Of a stretch of 14,982 nucleotides of DNA, positions 7,244 through 13,957 are shown one piece after another (within the stretch, counting starts at the first letter, position 1; the number at the start of each line of letters is the position of its first letter). The DNA lies in NCBI GenBank assembly GCA_002311835.1, contig DBZY01000047.1, positions 1-14,982 of the forward strand, written 5' to 3'. A model generated the notes under the pieces. That model was not told the origin of the DNA, made no database searches, and saw only the letters and a list, made by a program, of their open reading frames with translations. The position numbers were made by a program, and so were the translations under genes. Source of the DNA: Proteobacteria bacterium UBA1148. Its GTDB lineage: Bacteria; Pseudomonadota; Gammaproteobacteria; Steroidobacterales; Rariloculaceae.

Positions 7244-8320
7244 ATGAGGTGTTTTACTGCCGTTCTTTCGGCCATTGTTTCATCTCCATTGTTGGTCAAT
7301 TTAGTTTTTGCACAGCATGCAAATGACAATGTCCCGCTGATTCCTTACGTGTCGGTCCAGAATTTTCTTAAATATTCTCCTGAAATGAATCTAGGAGAAA
7401 CTTTGGCTGTAGCCGTTAACTCCAAAGGTCACATAATGGTTTTAAATCACCCCGGTTCAGCCAATGCAGGAGGACCGCTGTACGGCAATGCAACTTCTCA
7501 GTTGTTGGAGTTCGATGAGAATGGACACTTTATAAGAGAGATTGGTCAGAATGTTTACGGCTTGGGCTACTCGCACTCTATTCGTTATGACAACTACGAC
7601 AATCTTTGGCTTGTGGATAAGGGGGCAAACACCGCTATAAAGTTTGATCCAGCCGGCTATGTGACTATGAACCTGGGGAGGCGCCCTGAAGGTTTTGATG
7701 AGTTTATTCATGTGAGCGGGCCGGATGCGTTACACCGAGACGGTTTCTTCGGTGGGCCTACCGACGTTGCTTGGGATGCAGAAGACAACATTTTTATCAG
7801 TGACGGTTATCTAAATTCGCGAATTGCGAAGTACGATAAACACGGAAATTGGATAAAGTCTTGGGGATCCTATGGTTCTGAGCCAGGAGAGTTCAATTTA
7901 CCTCATAGCATGCAAGCGGACCGGGACGGCAATATTTATGTTGCTGATCGTACCAATCGCCGCATTCAGGTGTTTGACTCTGATGGCAACTTTCAGCGGA
8001 TTATTTTGTTGAATGCCCCGTTTGATAAGGCGCTACAGCCTGTTCTGGGCAATGTGAATCCGGACCAGCCCGATGAGACACAGCCCTGGGCTTTGTGTAT
8101 TTCGAAGGGTGAGACCCAATACCTCTGGGCTGCAGACCAGCATCCAGGTCGTATTTATAAAATAGCTCTGGACGGAGAGATTCTTGGCATGCTTGGAGAA
8201 TCAGGTAAGCAATTGGGGCAGTTCAATTGGATTCACGGTATAGATTGTTCACAAGAAGGTGTTCTTTATATCGCCGATATGAACAACTGGCGGATTCAGA
8301 AGCTGATACTGGATCCTTGA
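7244..8320 (+). CDS. Exported NHL-repeat beta-propeller protein
   Basis: A 358-residue secreted or periplasmic propeller. Residues 1-23 are a signal peptide ending LVFAQ. NHL repeats are plain: SQLLEFDENGHFIREIG, NLWLVDKGANTAIKFDPAGY, NIFISDGYLNSRIAKYDKHG followed by GSEPGEFNLPHSM, NIYVADRTNRRIQVFDSDG, LWAADQHPGRIYKIALDG and a final VLYIADMNNWRIQKL that closes the ring, making about six blades. Proteins of this build are often annotated as peptidyl-alpha-hydroxyglycine amidating lyase-like by similarity to the PAL propeller, but the zinc and catalytic residues of PAL cannot be confirmed here by eye. A binding or scaffold role is equally possible. A cyclase gene follows after 41 nt, and then glpK and glpF, so it is probably the first gene of an operon. 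Confidence 0.85.
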   Translation: MRCFTAVLSAIVSSPLLVNLVFAQHANDNVPLIPYVSVQNFLKYSPEMNLGETLAVAVNSKGHIMVLNHPGSANAGGPLYGNATSQLLEFDENGHFIREIGQNVYGLGYSHSIRYDNYDNLWLVDKGANTAIKFDPAGYVTMNLGRRPEGFDEFIHVSGPDALHRDGFFGGPTDVAWDAEDNIFISDGYLNSRIAKYDKHGNWIKSWGSYGSEPGEFNLPHSMQADRDGNIYVADRTNRRIQVFDSDGNFQRIILLNAPFDKALQPVLGNVNPDQPDETQPWALCISKGETQYLWAADQHPGRIYKIALDGEILGMLGESGKQLGQFNWIHGIDCSQEGVLYIADMNNWRIQKLILDP

Positions 8321-8352
8321 TGGAAAACGAAACGATCATAAATAACAAATTT

Positions 8353-8357
8353 GGAGG
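8353..8357 (+). promoter_or_regulatory. Shine-Dalgarno GGAGG that fixes the cyclase gene start
   Basis: GGAGG ends 4 nt before the ATG at 8362. The reading frame is open for 135 nt further upstream, into the NHL gene, but the signal peptide begins at this ATG. The longer start is therefore wrong. Confidence 0.75.
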
Positions 8358-8361
8358 AAAC

Positions 8362-9387
8362 ATGATTAACAAACAAAGAAAGATGTTGCTTATTTCTACA
8401 GTGATCGCAAGTTGTGCGCTCGTAGTGACTCAGGCGAGTTTCTCTCAGACTCGTGAGCAGGGGCCGTGGTGGCCGTCGCCTCATGGTCCGGAAGATCAGG
8501 CTGGAGCATCGAATTACGTAACTCCCATGAAGATTCTCGCTGCGCTACAGATTCCCCAAACCGGCGAGACTTATGAGCTTGGGCATATATATGAGGCGAG
8601 CATGCCAGCATATGGGTCACGGCCCTACTTCATGCAGGTGGTACCCCCCCCAACCCCAACCAGCGCAGAAGGGGGCGTGGCCCTCAGCGAGTATTTCACA
8701 GGCTACATCGGTCAGATGGGAACGCAGTTCGATGGGTTTGGGCACCAAGGTGGGAATATCCAAATGGGGGATGGTTCCTTTAAGACCGTATTCTATAACG
8801 GCTTCACAGCAGAAGATCTGACTGCAACTAACCGCGGCCGAGGGGGGCTGGAAGCGTTAGGCGTTGAGCACATGAAACCTTTTATTACTCGGGGCATTCT
8901 GATTGACATCGCGGGTTTCAAGGGAATGGATGTGCTGCCGGCTGCCTATGAGGTAACGCTGGAGGATATGCGTGGGGCGTTAGCTTGGCAGAATATGAGC
9001 GAGGACACGATTGGGCAGGGTGACGCCGTTTTCTTCAACTACGGTTGGGCTGTGAACTGGACGAACCCTTCGAGGTACAACGACTCCTACGTCGGTACCG
9101 GTGAGAATGAAGGCTCTCCGGGTATCTACGCTGGCGTGGCTCGCTGGTTGGTAGCGCGCAAGGTATCTCTGGTCGGAGCCGATAGCTGCTGTGTGGAGGT
9201 CAGGCCTCGTCCTGGGATCGACAACGTGCACCGTATTCTTTTCCTTGGAGAAGGTATCGCTATGCTGGAGAACATGGAACTTCGGGGCTTAGCGCGAGAT
9301 GAGGTTTATGAATTCCTGTTTCTTGGTTTGTCTGAGCGAATCAAAGGCGCAACCGGTTCACCGATGAGGCCTATTGCCGTGAGGTGA
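8362..9387 (+). CDS. Cyclase-family (PF04199-like) metal-dependent hydrolase, exported
   Basis: Related to bacterial kynurenine formamidase and polyketide-cyclase-like amidohydrolases, which open or close cyclic amides or esters at a metal site. It has 341 residues, with a signal peptide at 1-29 ending ASFSQ. The region of the family signature HxGTHxDxPxH reads [11 protein letters not shown] (residues 118-128): Asp124 and His128 remain, but both earlier His positions are Gln. Later family features are [19 protein letters not shown], the [22 protein letters not shown] strand, [12 protein letters not shown] and [15 protein letters not shown]. The Gln-containing signature is, from memory, found in a branch of the family, so this is probably a natural subfamily with altered metal ligands. 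The substrate is unknown. It lies 41 nt after the NHL gene, and its stop overlaps a possible GTG start of the glpK frame. Confidence 0.85.
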   Translation: MINKQRKMLLISTVIASCALVVTQASFSQTREQGPWWPSPHGPEDQAGASNYVTPMKILAALQIPQTGETYELGHIYEASMPAYGSRPYFMQVVPPPTPTSAEGGVALSEYFTGYIGQMGTQFDGFGHQGGNIQMGDGSFKTVFYNGFTAEDLTATNRGRGGLEALGVEHMKPFITRGILIDIAGFKGMDVLPAAYEVTLEDMRGALAWQNMSEDTIGQGDAVFFNYGWAVNWTNPSRYNDSYVGTGENEGSPGIYAGVARWLVARKVSLVGADSCCVEVRPRPGIDNVHRILFLGEGIAMLENMELRGLARDEVYEFLFLGLSERIKGATGSPMRPIAVR

Positions 9388-9422
9388 CGGGAAATGGGCG
9401 ACCCCTTAGTTTCACCTTACCC

Positions 9423-10931
9423 ATGATGGCCCAGTATATCGGTGCAATCGATCAGGGCACGACCAGCAGCCGTTTCATAGTTTTTGATCGAGCCGGCGCG
9501 ATCGCTTCCGTCGCACAGAAGGAGCACCAGCAGATCTACCCTAAGCCAGGGTGGGTTGAGCATGATGCTACCGAGATCTGGAATAACACGGTTGAGGTGA
9601 TTGCGGAGGCTCTGAAGCAGAACAATTTTAGCCACACTGATTTTGCTGGGGTCGGCATCACGAACCAACGCGAGACAACGGTTCTGTGGGATCGTAACAG
9701 TGGCGAGCCTTTGTACAACGCGGTGGTATGGCAAGATACACGTGTCGATGACCGGGTCGCGTCCTACGCACGAGAAGGTGGGCAGGACCGGTTCCGAGCT
9801 CAAACTGGGTTACCGCTGGCCAGCTATTTCAGTGCGCTAAAGCTCCAGTGGATCCTCGATAATGTCCCAAATGCTCGAACCAAGGCTGAGGCTGGCGACG
9901 CAATTTTTGGGACCGTTGACAGCTGGATCGTCTGGAATCTAACGGGCGGTGTAGGTGGTGGACTACATGTGACCGACGTCACTAATGCGAGTCGGACACA
10001 GCTTATGAGCCTTGCCAGTCTCGAATGGGATGACTCGCTACTCAAGGCATTCAATATTCCGCGTAAGGTGCTGCCGAGGATTGTGCCGTCGAGCAACGTT
10101 TATGGATTGACTCAAATCGAGGCGTTTCCAGACGTTCCGGTCGCGGGCATACTTGGAGATCAGCAAGCCGCGTTGGTGGGGCAAACCTGTTTTGCAGAAG
10201 GTGAGGCAAAGAACACCTATGGTACGGGCTGCTTTCTGTTGATGAATATTGGAACCAAACCCCAGAAGTCGACCGCAGGATTAATCACGACGGTTGCGTA
10301 TCAACTCGGGTCAGAGGAGGCGCATTATGCGCTTGAGGGCTCGATCGCCATCACGGGTGCTCTGGTGCAGTGGCTACGGGATAACCTTGGGATCATTTCC
10401 AGCAGCGCAGACGTCGAGAAGCTCGCGCTTGAAGTCGAAGACAATGGTGATGTTTATTTTGTACCTGCTTTCTCTGGGCTCTACGCACCTCACTGGAAAG
10501 AGAGCGCCCGTGGTGTGATCACAGGACTTACTCGCTATGCGAATCGCGGCCATATAGCCCGCGCTGTATTAGAGGCAACGGCCTATCAGACGCGTGAGGT
10601 ACTTGAGGCGATGGAACAGGATTCGGGTATCTCAATCAAAGAGCTTCGAGTCGATGGGGGGATGGTTGCCAATGAGTTGCTCATGCAGTTTCAGTCCGAC
10701 ATCCTCAATGTGCAGGTAGTTCGTCCAAAGATTTCGGAGACGACAGCCCTTGGGGCGGCCTATGCTGCGGGGCTCGCCGTGGGATACTGGTCTAGTGTGG
10801 AAGAATTGAAACGCAACTGGGCCGAGGACAAGCACTGGATTTCTGGCATGGACGAGGCGCGCCGATGCGAACTTTATACATCTTGGAAAAAGGCCGTCAC
10901 CCGTTCGTTCGACTGGATTTCAGGTAATTGA
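9423..10931 (+). CDS. glpK: Glycerol kinase
   Basis: Phosphorylates glycerol to sn-glycerol-3-phosphate with ATP in the cytoplasm, trapping glycerol that enters through GlpF. It is an FGGY-family kinase of 502 residues, close to the E. coli enzyme in length. The frame is open from a GTG at 9384 that overlaps the cyclase stop. The family N-terminus ([20 protein letters not shown]) fits the ATG at 9423 or 9426, although neither has a clear ribosome site. Counting from 9423, the glycerol-binding residues fall at E. coli positions: Arg83-Glu84 in NQRETT, Trp103 in VVWQDTR, Tyr135, and Asp246 in [10 protein letters not shown]. The ATP-side motifs [42 protein letters not shown] and [19 protein letters not shown] are all present. 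glpF follows after 35 nt. No glpD is in the window. Confidence 0.96.
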   Translation: MMAQYIGAIDQGTTSSRFIVFDRAGAIASVAQKEHQQIYPKPGWVEHDATEIWNNTVEVIAEALKQNNFSHTDFAGVGITNQRETTVLWDRNSGEPLYNAVVWQDTRVDDRVASYAREGGQDRFRAQTGLPLASYFSALKLQWILDNVPNARTKAEAGDAIFGTVDSWIVWNLTGGVGGGLHVTDVTNASRTQLMSLASLEWDDSLLKAFNIPRKVLPRIVPSSNVYGLTQIEAFPDVPVAGILGDQQAALVGQTCFAEGEAKNTYGTGCFLLMNIGTKPQKSTAGLITTVAYQLGSEEAHYALEGSIAITGALVQWLRDNLGIISSSADVEKLALEVEDNGDVYFVPAFSGLYAPHWKESARGVITGLTRYANRGHIARAVLEATAYQTREVLEAMEQDSGISIKELRVDGGMVANELLMQFQSDILNVQVVRPKISETTALGAAYAAGLAVGYWSSVEELKRNWAEDKHWISGMDEARRCELYTSWKKAVTRSFDWISGN

Positions 10932-10966
10932 AAGATCAAATCCATTTTTGACATTCGGAGGAGATA

Positions 10967-11692
10967 ATGTCGAGCGCGTTTCTAGGTGAGTTTCTTGGGA
11001 CGACGACCCTCATTCTTATGGGTAATAGCGTCAACGGGACTGTCCTTTTGAAGGGGACTCATGGCGAAAATTCCGGTTGGCTGGTCATCACGACCGGTTG
11101 GGGGCTCGCCGTTGTCTTCGGCGTCATCGTGGCGCTCGCCGTCGGCAGCAACGCGCACATCAATCCGGCAGTTACCATCGGCGTTAGTATCTATACAGGC
11201 GAGTGGGGTCATGTGGGTACGTACGTGGCGGGCCAGATGCTGGGGGGAATACTAGGTGCGACGCTCGTGTGGATTCACTTTCTCCCACACTGGGGATTGA
11301 CCGAAGATCCCGAGAACAAGCGGGCCTGTTTTTGCACATCGCCCGCGGTTCGGAACATCCCGATGAACTTCGTCAGTGAGGTTATCGGTACTTTTGTGTT
11401 GGTCTTCATTGCCGCCGCAGTCTTTTCCGAAAACCTGTCACCCGGTGGCCTACCGCCTGGGATCGGTCCGTTTCTGGTGGGACTTTTGGTTTGGTGTATC
11501 GGCATGGGACTCGGCGGGACCACCGGCTATGCGATCAATCCGGCTCGAGACTTAGGTCCCCGCATTGCACATTCCATATTACCGATTGCTGGTAAGGGCG
11601 ATTCGGGATGGGATTACGCTGTTGTGCCGGTGATCGGGCCCGTTGTTGGCGCTATCCTTGCCGGGTTGACGGTGACAGCGCTTCAGATTTGA
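10967..11692 (+). CDS. glpF: Aquaglyceroporin / glycerol uptake facilitator (MIP family)
   Basis: Inner-membrane channel for glycerol and small polyols. It has 241 residues with the usual six membrane spans and two half-helices. The first NPA box is AHINPAVT (Asn66-Ala68) and the second is YAINPARDLGPR (Asn191-Ala193). The Asp after the second NPAR marks the glycerol-conducting branch rather than a strict water channel. Trp45, Tyr188 and Arg194 fit the selectivity-filter positions held by Trp, Phe and Arg in E. coli GlpF. The stretch at residues 109-131 (WGLTEDPENKRACFCTSPAV) is the periplasmic loop. GGAGG at 10957-10961 stands 5 nt before the ATG. The gene follows glpK by 35 nt, the reverse of the E. 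coli glpF-glpK order, and they very likely share a transcript. Confidence 0.94.
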   Translation: MSSAFLGEFLGTTTLILMGNSVNGTVLLKGTHGENSGWLVITTGWGLAVVFGVIVALAVGSNAHINPAVTIGVSIYTGEWGHVGTYVAGQMLGGILGATLVWIHFLPHWGLTEDPENKRACFCTSPAVRNIPMNFVSEVIGTFVLVFIAAAVFSENLSPGGLPPGIGPFLVGLLVWCIGMGLGGTTGYAINPARDLGPRIAHSILPIAGKGDSGWDYAVVPVIGPVVGAILAGLTVTALQI

Positions 11693-11738
11693 GACAGTCA
11701 CTCTGAGGCCACACCTTTTTCCGATTCGCACTTCTCAG

Positions 11739-11765
11739 TTAAAGTTAGACTGATTAGACTGTAAT
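11739..11765 (+). promoter_or_regulatory. Tandem octamer and candidate -10 box upstream of the 11795 gene
   Basis: TTAGACTG occurs twice, at 11745-11752 and 11754-11761, a 9-nt period. It overlaps a TGTAAT (11760-11765) that differs from the -10 consensus by one base. The -35 region is poor (TTAAAG at 11739, 15 nt away). The repeat could be a regulator site over a weak promoter for the downstream DUF6152 gene. Confidence 0.25.
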
Positions 11766-11794
11766 TTGCAAAGAATATCTTGACGGGGAGCATG

Positions 11795-12841
11795 ATGAGA
11801 TCTGTACTGAGGTTTTCGACATTCTTGTTAGTGTGGCTCGTTCTTCTGCCGATTTCGGCGTCCGCTCATCATTCCCCCAACGTTCATTTTGATCGGAGCG
11901 AGATCATTGAGATCGAAGGAGAACTGACGGAAACCTACTGGCGAAACCCTCACGTTCAACTCGTTTTGGAGGCGCCTGACGCACAAGGTGTCATGAAGGT
12001 ATGGGAGATTGAGTATTTGGCGCCCAGTTTTCTTATGCGTCAGGGAATCCCGGCTGATTTATTTAGGGTAGGTGATATCCTAAAAGTTGCGGGTTTCGTT
12101 GGTCGGGCTAATAAGGCCGCAATTTTTACCACGAACATCTTGTTTCCCAATGGGCAGGAGGTATTTGACTTTCAGATTGCGAAGGCGCGCTGGACAGATA
12201 ATACGGTCGGAGTCACGTTTGGTGAGTATCAGCAAGAGAAGTTGCAGAACGCCCCTGAGATTTCGAGCAGCCTGTTTCGCGTTTGGAGCACAGATGTTGC
12301 CAACATTAATCCTGGGCGAACTTTCTGGAAGGATGATTATCCGTTGACCGCACAGGCGCGGGCGGATCAGGCGAACTGGGATCGGGTTGGAGAGAATCCC
12401 TACATGCGTTGCGAGAATGGTATGCCCGCAATCATGGATCAGTTTTTCCCCACGGAGTTTGTCTTAGGAACTAACGAGATTCTTATCTATCTGGAAGAGC
12501 AGGATGTCGTGCGCACTATTTATATGACAGAGGTCTCCGAACCCACGGAGAGCAGCACATATGGTCATTCGGTTGGGCACTGGGAGGATGACACCCTGGT
12601 TGTTACGACAACTCATATCAACTGGCCATGGTTTGATCAGAGGGGTATCCGGCAGACCGAGAATGTTCATGTGATGGAGCGGTTTACCCCCAGTGCAGAC
12701 GGTTACTTGCTTGACTACGCAGCCACGGTAACGGATCCAGCCATCTTTACTGAGCCTATAGTGCTTGAGAGATATTGGATCTGGGTGCCTGGGGAGTCGG
12801 TAGAGCCCTATAACTGTACGGTGACTCAAGAAACCTATTAA
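11795..12841 (+). CDS. Bipartite DUF6152 secreted protein with C-terminal GHS domain
   Basis: Uncharacterised exported protein of 348 residues. The ATG at 11795 is used because GGGGAG (11785-11790) ends 4 nt before it; an ATG at 11792 and a TTG at 11780 fit less well. Residues 1-24 are a signal peptide with an Ala-Ser-Ala cleavage box, so the mature chain would begin His25-His26-Ser. The DUF6152 part runs to about residue 120 and includes EGELTETYWRNPHVQLVLEA (41-60; Trp49, His53) and LFRVGDILKVAG. A linker leads to the C-terminal domain, with Tyr-Met-Thr in place of the usual Tyr-Met-Asp-Gly-Arg, then YGHSVGHWEDDTLVVTTTHI and DPAIFTEPIVLERYW. It diverges from the paralogue at 12915-13955 in the YMDGR motif, so it is a separate subtype. 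It begins 102 nt after glpF, probably as its own transcript, and ends at a hairpin terminator. Confidence 0.82.
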   Translation: MRSVLRFSTFLLVWLVLLPISASAHHSPNVHFDRSEIIEIEGELTETYWRNPHVQLVLEAPDAQGVMKVWEIEYLAPSFLMRQGIPADLFRVGDILKVAGFVGRANKAAIFTTNILFPNGQEVFDFQIAKARWTDNTVGVTFGEYQQEKLQNAPEISSSLFRVWSTDVANINPGRTFWKDDYPLTAQARADQANWDRVGENPYMRCENGMPAIMDQFFPTEFVLGTNEILIYLEEQDVVRTIYMTEVSEPTESSTYGHSVGHWEDDTLVVTTTHINWPWFDQRGIRQTENVHVMERFTPSADGYLLDYAATVTDPAIFTEPIVLERYWIWVPGESVEPYNCTVTQETY

Positions 12842-12865
12842 ACGGCTTCTTGGTCTTTTTGAAAT

Positions 12866-12905
12866 CACTACTAATAGTAGTGTCCGGTACCACTACTTTC
12901 GTTTT
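12866..12905 (+). terminator. Alternating-hairpin terminator between convergent genes
   Basis: Three 7-mers alternate: CACTACT (12866-12872), AGTAGTG (12876-12882), CACTACT (12891-12897). The middle copy can pair with either outer copy, giving a 7-bp stem with a 3-nt loop or a 7-bp stem with an 8-nt loop. The second stem is followed by TTTCGTTTTCC on the plus strand, which fits termination of the 11795-12841 transcript 25 nt after its stop. The minus strand has no T-run after its stem. Confidence 0.55.
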
Positions 12906-12914
12906 CCTCCAGAA

Positions 12915-13955
12915 CTACTGTGGTACGAATCGTCTCGTTGCTTCTGGGTCACAATTGAATGGGAGCATCTCCATATGTGGGGAGTAGATTAATTCCCTGG
13001 TATGAGCGAGTGGCTCCGCAATGTATTCGGGATCTTCGAGAAGGAAGGTAGCTATAATTCGAGTGCCGCCTCCGGTTAACTGGTATCTCTCTACGACATG
13101 TTTTTGGGCTCCCGAGGGGACGCCGGTTTGGTAGGGTGAGCGATTATCTGCAAAGTTTCTGGTATCTACGACTAGAATGTCCCCTTCCCACGATCCGATT
13201 GAGTGGCCCTGGTTGGCGCGCTCACCATTTTGAGGATGTCCCCGCCCGTCCATATAAACTGTTCGCTCTTCATCAAAAAGTTCACTTCGAATTACGATGA
13301 TTTCTTCGTCTTCATTAAATTCAATCCCAAGCGGATAGAAACCACTGGAGACTAATCCAGCAGGTGTCGGTCGCCAGGTACACGTTGAATCAGGATTCTC
13401 ATCGGAAAGAGCATTGAATTGAGCTTCGGCAGTTCTCCCTTTCTCGGTTAATTCAAGCTGAGATATAAAAAAACCGTCAAAGCCGCCAGGATAGTTAGTG
13501 AGTTTCGAGTTATCTGCTATCCATATTCCCTCTAAGGTAGAGGTACTAGCAGTGATCTCTAGAGCACTGGCCGCCTGGAGTTCGTCACCGAAGGATGTTA
13601 GTGGTAGGGGGATTCCGCCTTCCTTTTCAACCGATACCAATATCGCATAGGGGCGTCCGTCCTGTGCAGGATTTCCCTGAACCACGACGCGATCGCCGCT
13701 CGATAGCGTCGTTCGCGTCCAACCTCTACGCGTTCGAAGATTTGTTGAATCTGTTTGTAATGTCCACTCAACTGTCCCACCACCCGGCTCGGCAATCTCA
13801 ACGGTGAAATAAACATGGGGATTTCCCTAGTTGAACTGAGTGACCGTACCTTCAAAGGTCACCACAGAATCCATATCCATGCCAGCATCGCTATGGTGAG
13901 ATGAAACGGGCGAAGTTAGACCGAAGAGTACAGCTAAGGCGACTACATATCTCAT
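12915..13955 (-). pseudogene. Bipartite DUF6152 gene interrupted by a single amber codon
   Basis: A full-length DUF6152-type gene of 346 codons with one internal stop. AGGAG at 13967-13963 stands 7 nt before the ATG at 13955. Residues 1-19 are a signal peptide ending PVSS, followed by His20-His21-Ser. Codon 43 (13829-13827) is TAG; the surrounding residues read FEGTVTQFN-stop-GNPHVYF. Both other complete DUF6152 genes have Trp (TGG) exactly here, in YWINPH and YWRNPH. The frame stays open from there to the TAG at 12917-12915. It includes GDRVVVQGNP, YMDGRGHPQNGE (about 234-245), GHSIGSWEGDILVVDT (250-265) and DPEYIAEPL. The downstream GTG at 13685, which would give a 256-residue protein, is Val91 and has no ribosome site. 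One G-to-A change, readthrough or a sequencing error would explain it. It starts 2 nt after the LVIVD gene stop. Confidence 0.85.
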
Positions 13956-13957
13956 GA

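Noticed and set aside
10948..10953. Perfect TTGACA between glpK and glpF as a -35 box
   Set aside because: A -10 box at the normal distance would fall inside glpF coding sequence at about 10971-10976, which is GC-rich and unlike the consensus.
11693..11738. Terminator after glpF
   Set aside because: A CCTTTTTCC run is present, but no stem of useful length precedes it.
12464..12868. 134-codon minus-strand open frame
   Set aside because: Lies opposite the well-supported DUF6152 gene and shows no motif; a shadow frame.
12915..13685. A 256-residue protein starting at GTG 13685
   Set aside because: The GTG is Val91 of a longer frame interrupted by a TAG; it has no ribosome site and falls in the middle of the DUF6152 domain.
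13827..13829. Amber codon reassigned to an amino acid in this organism
   Set aside because: TAG is used as the ordinary stop of several intact genes in the window (867, 2390, 7100).
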